From JBBRDU01 sp038203615 (GTDB lineage Bacteria > Verrucomicrobiota > Verrucomicrobiia > Chthoniobacterales > UBA10450), in contig JBBRDU010000129.1 of NCBI GenBank assembly GCA_038203615.1, positions 1 through 7,057 of the forward strand: a stretch of 7,057 bases of DNA, read 5' to 3'. Numbering within the stretch: the stretch's first letter is position 1; each line of letters begins with the position of its first letter. The notes below the pieces were generated by a model. The model made no database searches and was not told where the DNA came from. It saw only the letters and a list, made by a program, of their open reading frames with translations. Both the position numbers and the translations under genes were made by a program. Below, one piece after another: positions 5,733 to 7,057 of the stretch.

Positions 5733-7057
5733 ATGGACACGATGATTTCCGGCGATGCCTCCGGGTATGACGTGGTCGTGATCGGCGGCGCGCTTTCCGG
5801 CGCGGCCACGGCCACCTTGCTCCTGCGGCAGAATCCCGGCCTGCGCCTTTTGATTGTCGAGAAATCGGCGCAGCTCTCGCGCCGCGTCGGCGAAGCGACC
5901 GTGGAAGTCAGCGCCTTTTTTCTGGGGCGCGTTCTGGGGCTGACGCAATACTTGAACGAGTCGCATCTGGTGAAACAGGGACTGCGTTTTTGGTTTACCA
6001 ACAACGAAGTGCAATCGCTGGGGGAAGCCAGCGAGTTGGGTGGGCGTTATCAGGTGCGCCTGCCTTCCTACCAACTCGACCGCGCGACCTTGGATGAAGA
6101 GGTGTTGCGGCGCGCCTGTGTGGCGGGTGCGGAATTGTTGCGCCCCGCCAGTGTGAGCAAGGTCGAGTTATCGGCGGGGGGGGAGCAGACGCTCACTTTG
6201 CGGCACGGCGAAACCAGTCAGACGATTCGGGCCCGCTGGATTGTCGATGCGTCAGGTGTCGCCGCCGTGCTCGCGCACAAACAAGGCTGGTGGCGGCAGA
6301 ACACCGAGCATCCCACGGCCGCCGCGTGGTCTCGCTGGAAAGGGGTGAAGGATTGGGATAGCCCCGAGCTGGCGGCCAAGTATCCGGAGTGGGATGCGGC
6401 CATCCATTGCGTTCGAAACACCGCCACCAACCATGTGATCGGCGACGGCTGGTGGAGCTGGTGGATTCCGCTCAAGGGTGGCGATGTCAGCGTCGGAGTC
6501 GTCTTCGACCAGCGCCTGGTCGAGTTTCCGCAGGAAGGCGGCAAGGTGGGCGAACGACTGAAGACCTTTCTCATGCAACATCCGGTGGGGCGCGAGATGC
6601 TGGCGGACGCGGAGTTCGATGAGAACGATGTGCATTGGCGGCGGAATCTCGCTTACTACAGCACGACGTTTGCGGGTGATGGTTTTGTCCTGGTGGGCGA
6701 TGCCGCCGCTTTCATCGATCCATTTTACAGCCCGGGCATGGATTGGATTTCGTTCACGGCCAGTGCCGCGGCGGATCTGATCAGCGCGCAAAGACGCGGC
6801 GAGCCGATCACGGATCGCATTGAACGTCATAACCGCGAGTTCGCGCAGAGCAATCACTCCTGGTTCGACGCCGTCTACAAGGATAAGTACGAATACATGG
6901 GGGAATGGGATCTGATGAGCATGGCCTTCCGGCTCGATCTCGGACTCTATTATCTCGGGATCGTCTCGCAGCCTTTTAAGTTCGGGCCCAAGGCGTTGCT
7001 GCAACCTCCGTTCAACACGCCGCCGTCGCGCCCCGTTTTCCATCTCATGCGCCTCTA
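5733..7057 (+). CDS. Second flavin-dependent halogenase-like enzyme (3' end missing)
   Basis: An uninterrupted frame from ATG 5733 to the window edge gives 441 residues without a stop; the C-terminus is outside. The FAD fold is a variant, VVVIGGALSGAATA (G18-G-A-L-S-G23), followed by E43, SRRVGEATVE (49-58), K81 in SHLVKQGLRFWF (candidate catalytic lysine), a complete WxWxIP motif W241-S-W-W-I-P246, and GDAAAFIDP (322-330). It shares the fold and motifs with the 3027-4331 enzyme but is clearly divergent from it, with a Trp-rich middle (about residues 175-215: GWW, AAAWSRWKGVKDW) absent there, so it likely has a different substrate. Start could equally be in-frame ATG 5742; neither has a strong Shine-Dalgarno. 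A 37-nt gap after the antiporter suggests the same operon. Halogenation, hydroxylation or epoxidation cannot be separated from sequence alone. Confidence 0.87.
   Translation, partial: MDTMISGDASGYDVVVIGGALSGAATATLLLRQNPGLRLLIVEKSAQLSRRVGEATVEVSAFFLGRVLGLTQYLNESHLVKQGLRFWFTNNEVQSLGEASELGGRYQVRLPSYQLDRATLDEEVLRRACVAGAELLRPASVSKVELSAGGEQTLTLRHGETSQTIRARWIVDASGVAAVLAHKQGWWRQNTEHPTAAAWSRWKGVKDWDSPELAAKYPEWDAAIHCVRNTATNHVIGDGWWSWWIPLKGGDVSVGVVFDQRLVEFPQEGGKVGERLKTFLMQHPVGREMLADAEFDENDVHWRRNLAYYSTTFAGDGFVLVGDAAAFIDPFYSPGMDWISFTASAAADLISAQRRGEPITDRIERHNREFAQSNHSWFDAVYKDKYEYMGEWDLMSMAFRLDLGLYYLGIVSQPFKFGPKALLQPPFNTPPSRPVFHLMRL

Noticed and set aside
4970..6004. 344-codon open frame on the - strand
   Set aside because: It lies antisense to the antiporter and the second flavoenzyme, is rich in Arg, His and Gln, and resembles no protein; a codon-bias shadow of GC-rich genes.
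6252..7043. 263-codon open frame on the - strand
   Set aside because: Antisense to the second halogenase-like gene, whose motifs are intact; no recognisable domains on the other strand.

Overview
The window is GC-rich bacterial DNA with all convincing genes on the + strand. The sequence alone suggests a Verrucomicrobia-like or Acidobacteria-like genome: intergenic stretches carry dispersed palindromic repeats and an 'AATCTGTGAAATCC...TAATCTGCGGAT' type repeat that I associate with such genomes, and the 3' gene fragment at the left edge looks like a DUF5069-type protein. This taxonomic guess is an inference from memory, not a search result.

Layout: (1) the end of an unidentified small protein gene (1-275); (2) a repeat-filled spacer (276-514) with an 84-nt imperfect inverted repeat; (3) a complete Rieske non-heme iron oxygenase alpha subunit (515-1651); (4) a non-coding spacer with decayed repeat-like sequence (1652-1929); (5) a compact but catalytically intact tryptophan 2,3-dioxygenase (1930-2715); (6) a 311-nt spacer made mostly of a duplicated hairpin-rich unit (about 2725-2968); (7) three closely spaced genes that look like one operon: a flavin-dependent halogenase-like enzyme (3027-4331), a 12-TM-type CPA2 cation:proton antiporter (4388-5695), and a second, divergent flavin-dependent halogenase-like enzyme that runs off the right edge (5733-7057).

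How they may work together: a heme dioxygenase that opens the tryptophan indole ring, two FAD enzymes that both carry the WxWxIP halogenase motif and a candidate catalytic lysine, a Rieske oxygenase and an antiporter together resemble part of a specialised-metabolite locus. The enzyme-class inventory parallels the pyrrolnitrin set (two flavin halogenases, a TDO-superfamily enzyme, a Rieske oxygenase) and also the halogenase plus TDO pairing used for chlorokynurenine in taromycin. However, the TDO here has canonical Trp-dioxygenase residues and the Rieske enzyme has a bridging glutamate typical of quaternary-ammonium oxygenases, so neither pathway can be assigned. The repeat-filled spacers also mean the first two enzymes may be transcribed separately from the last three genes.
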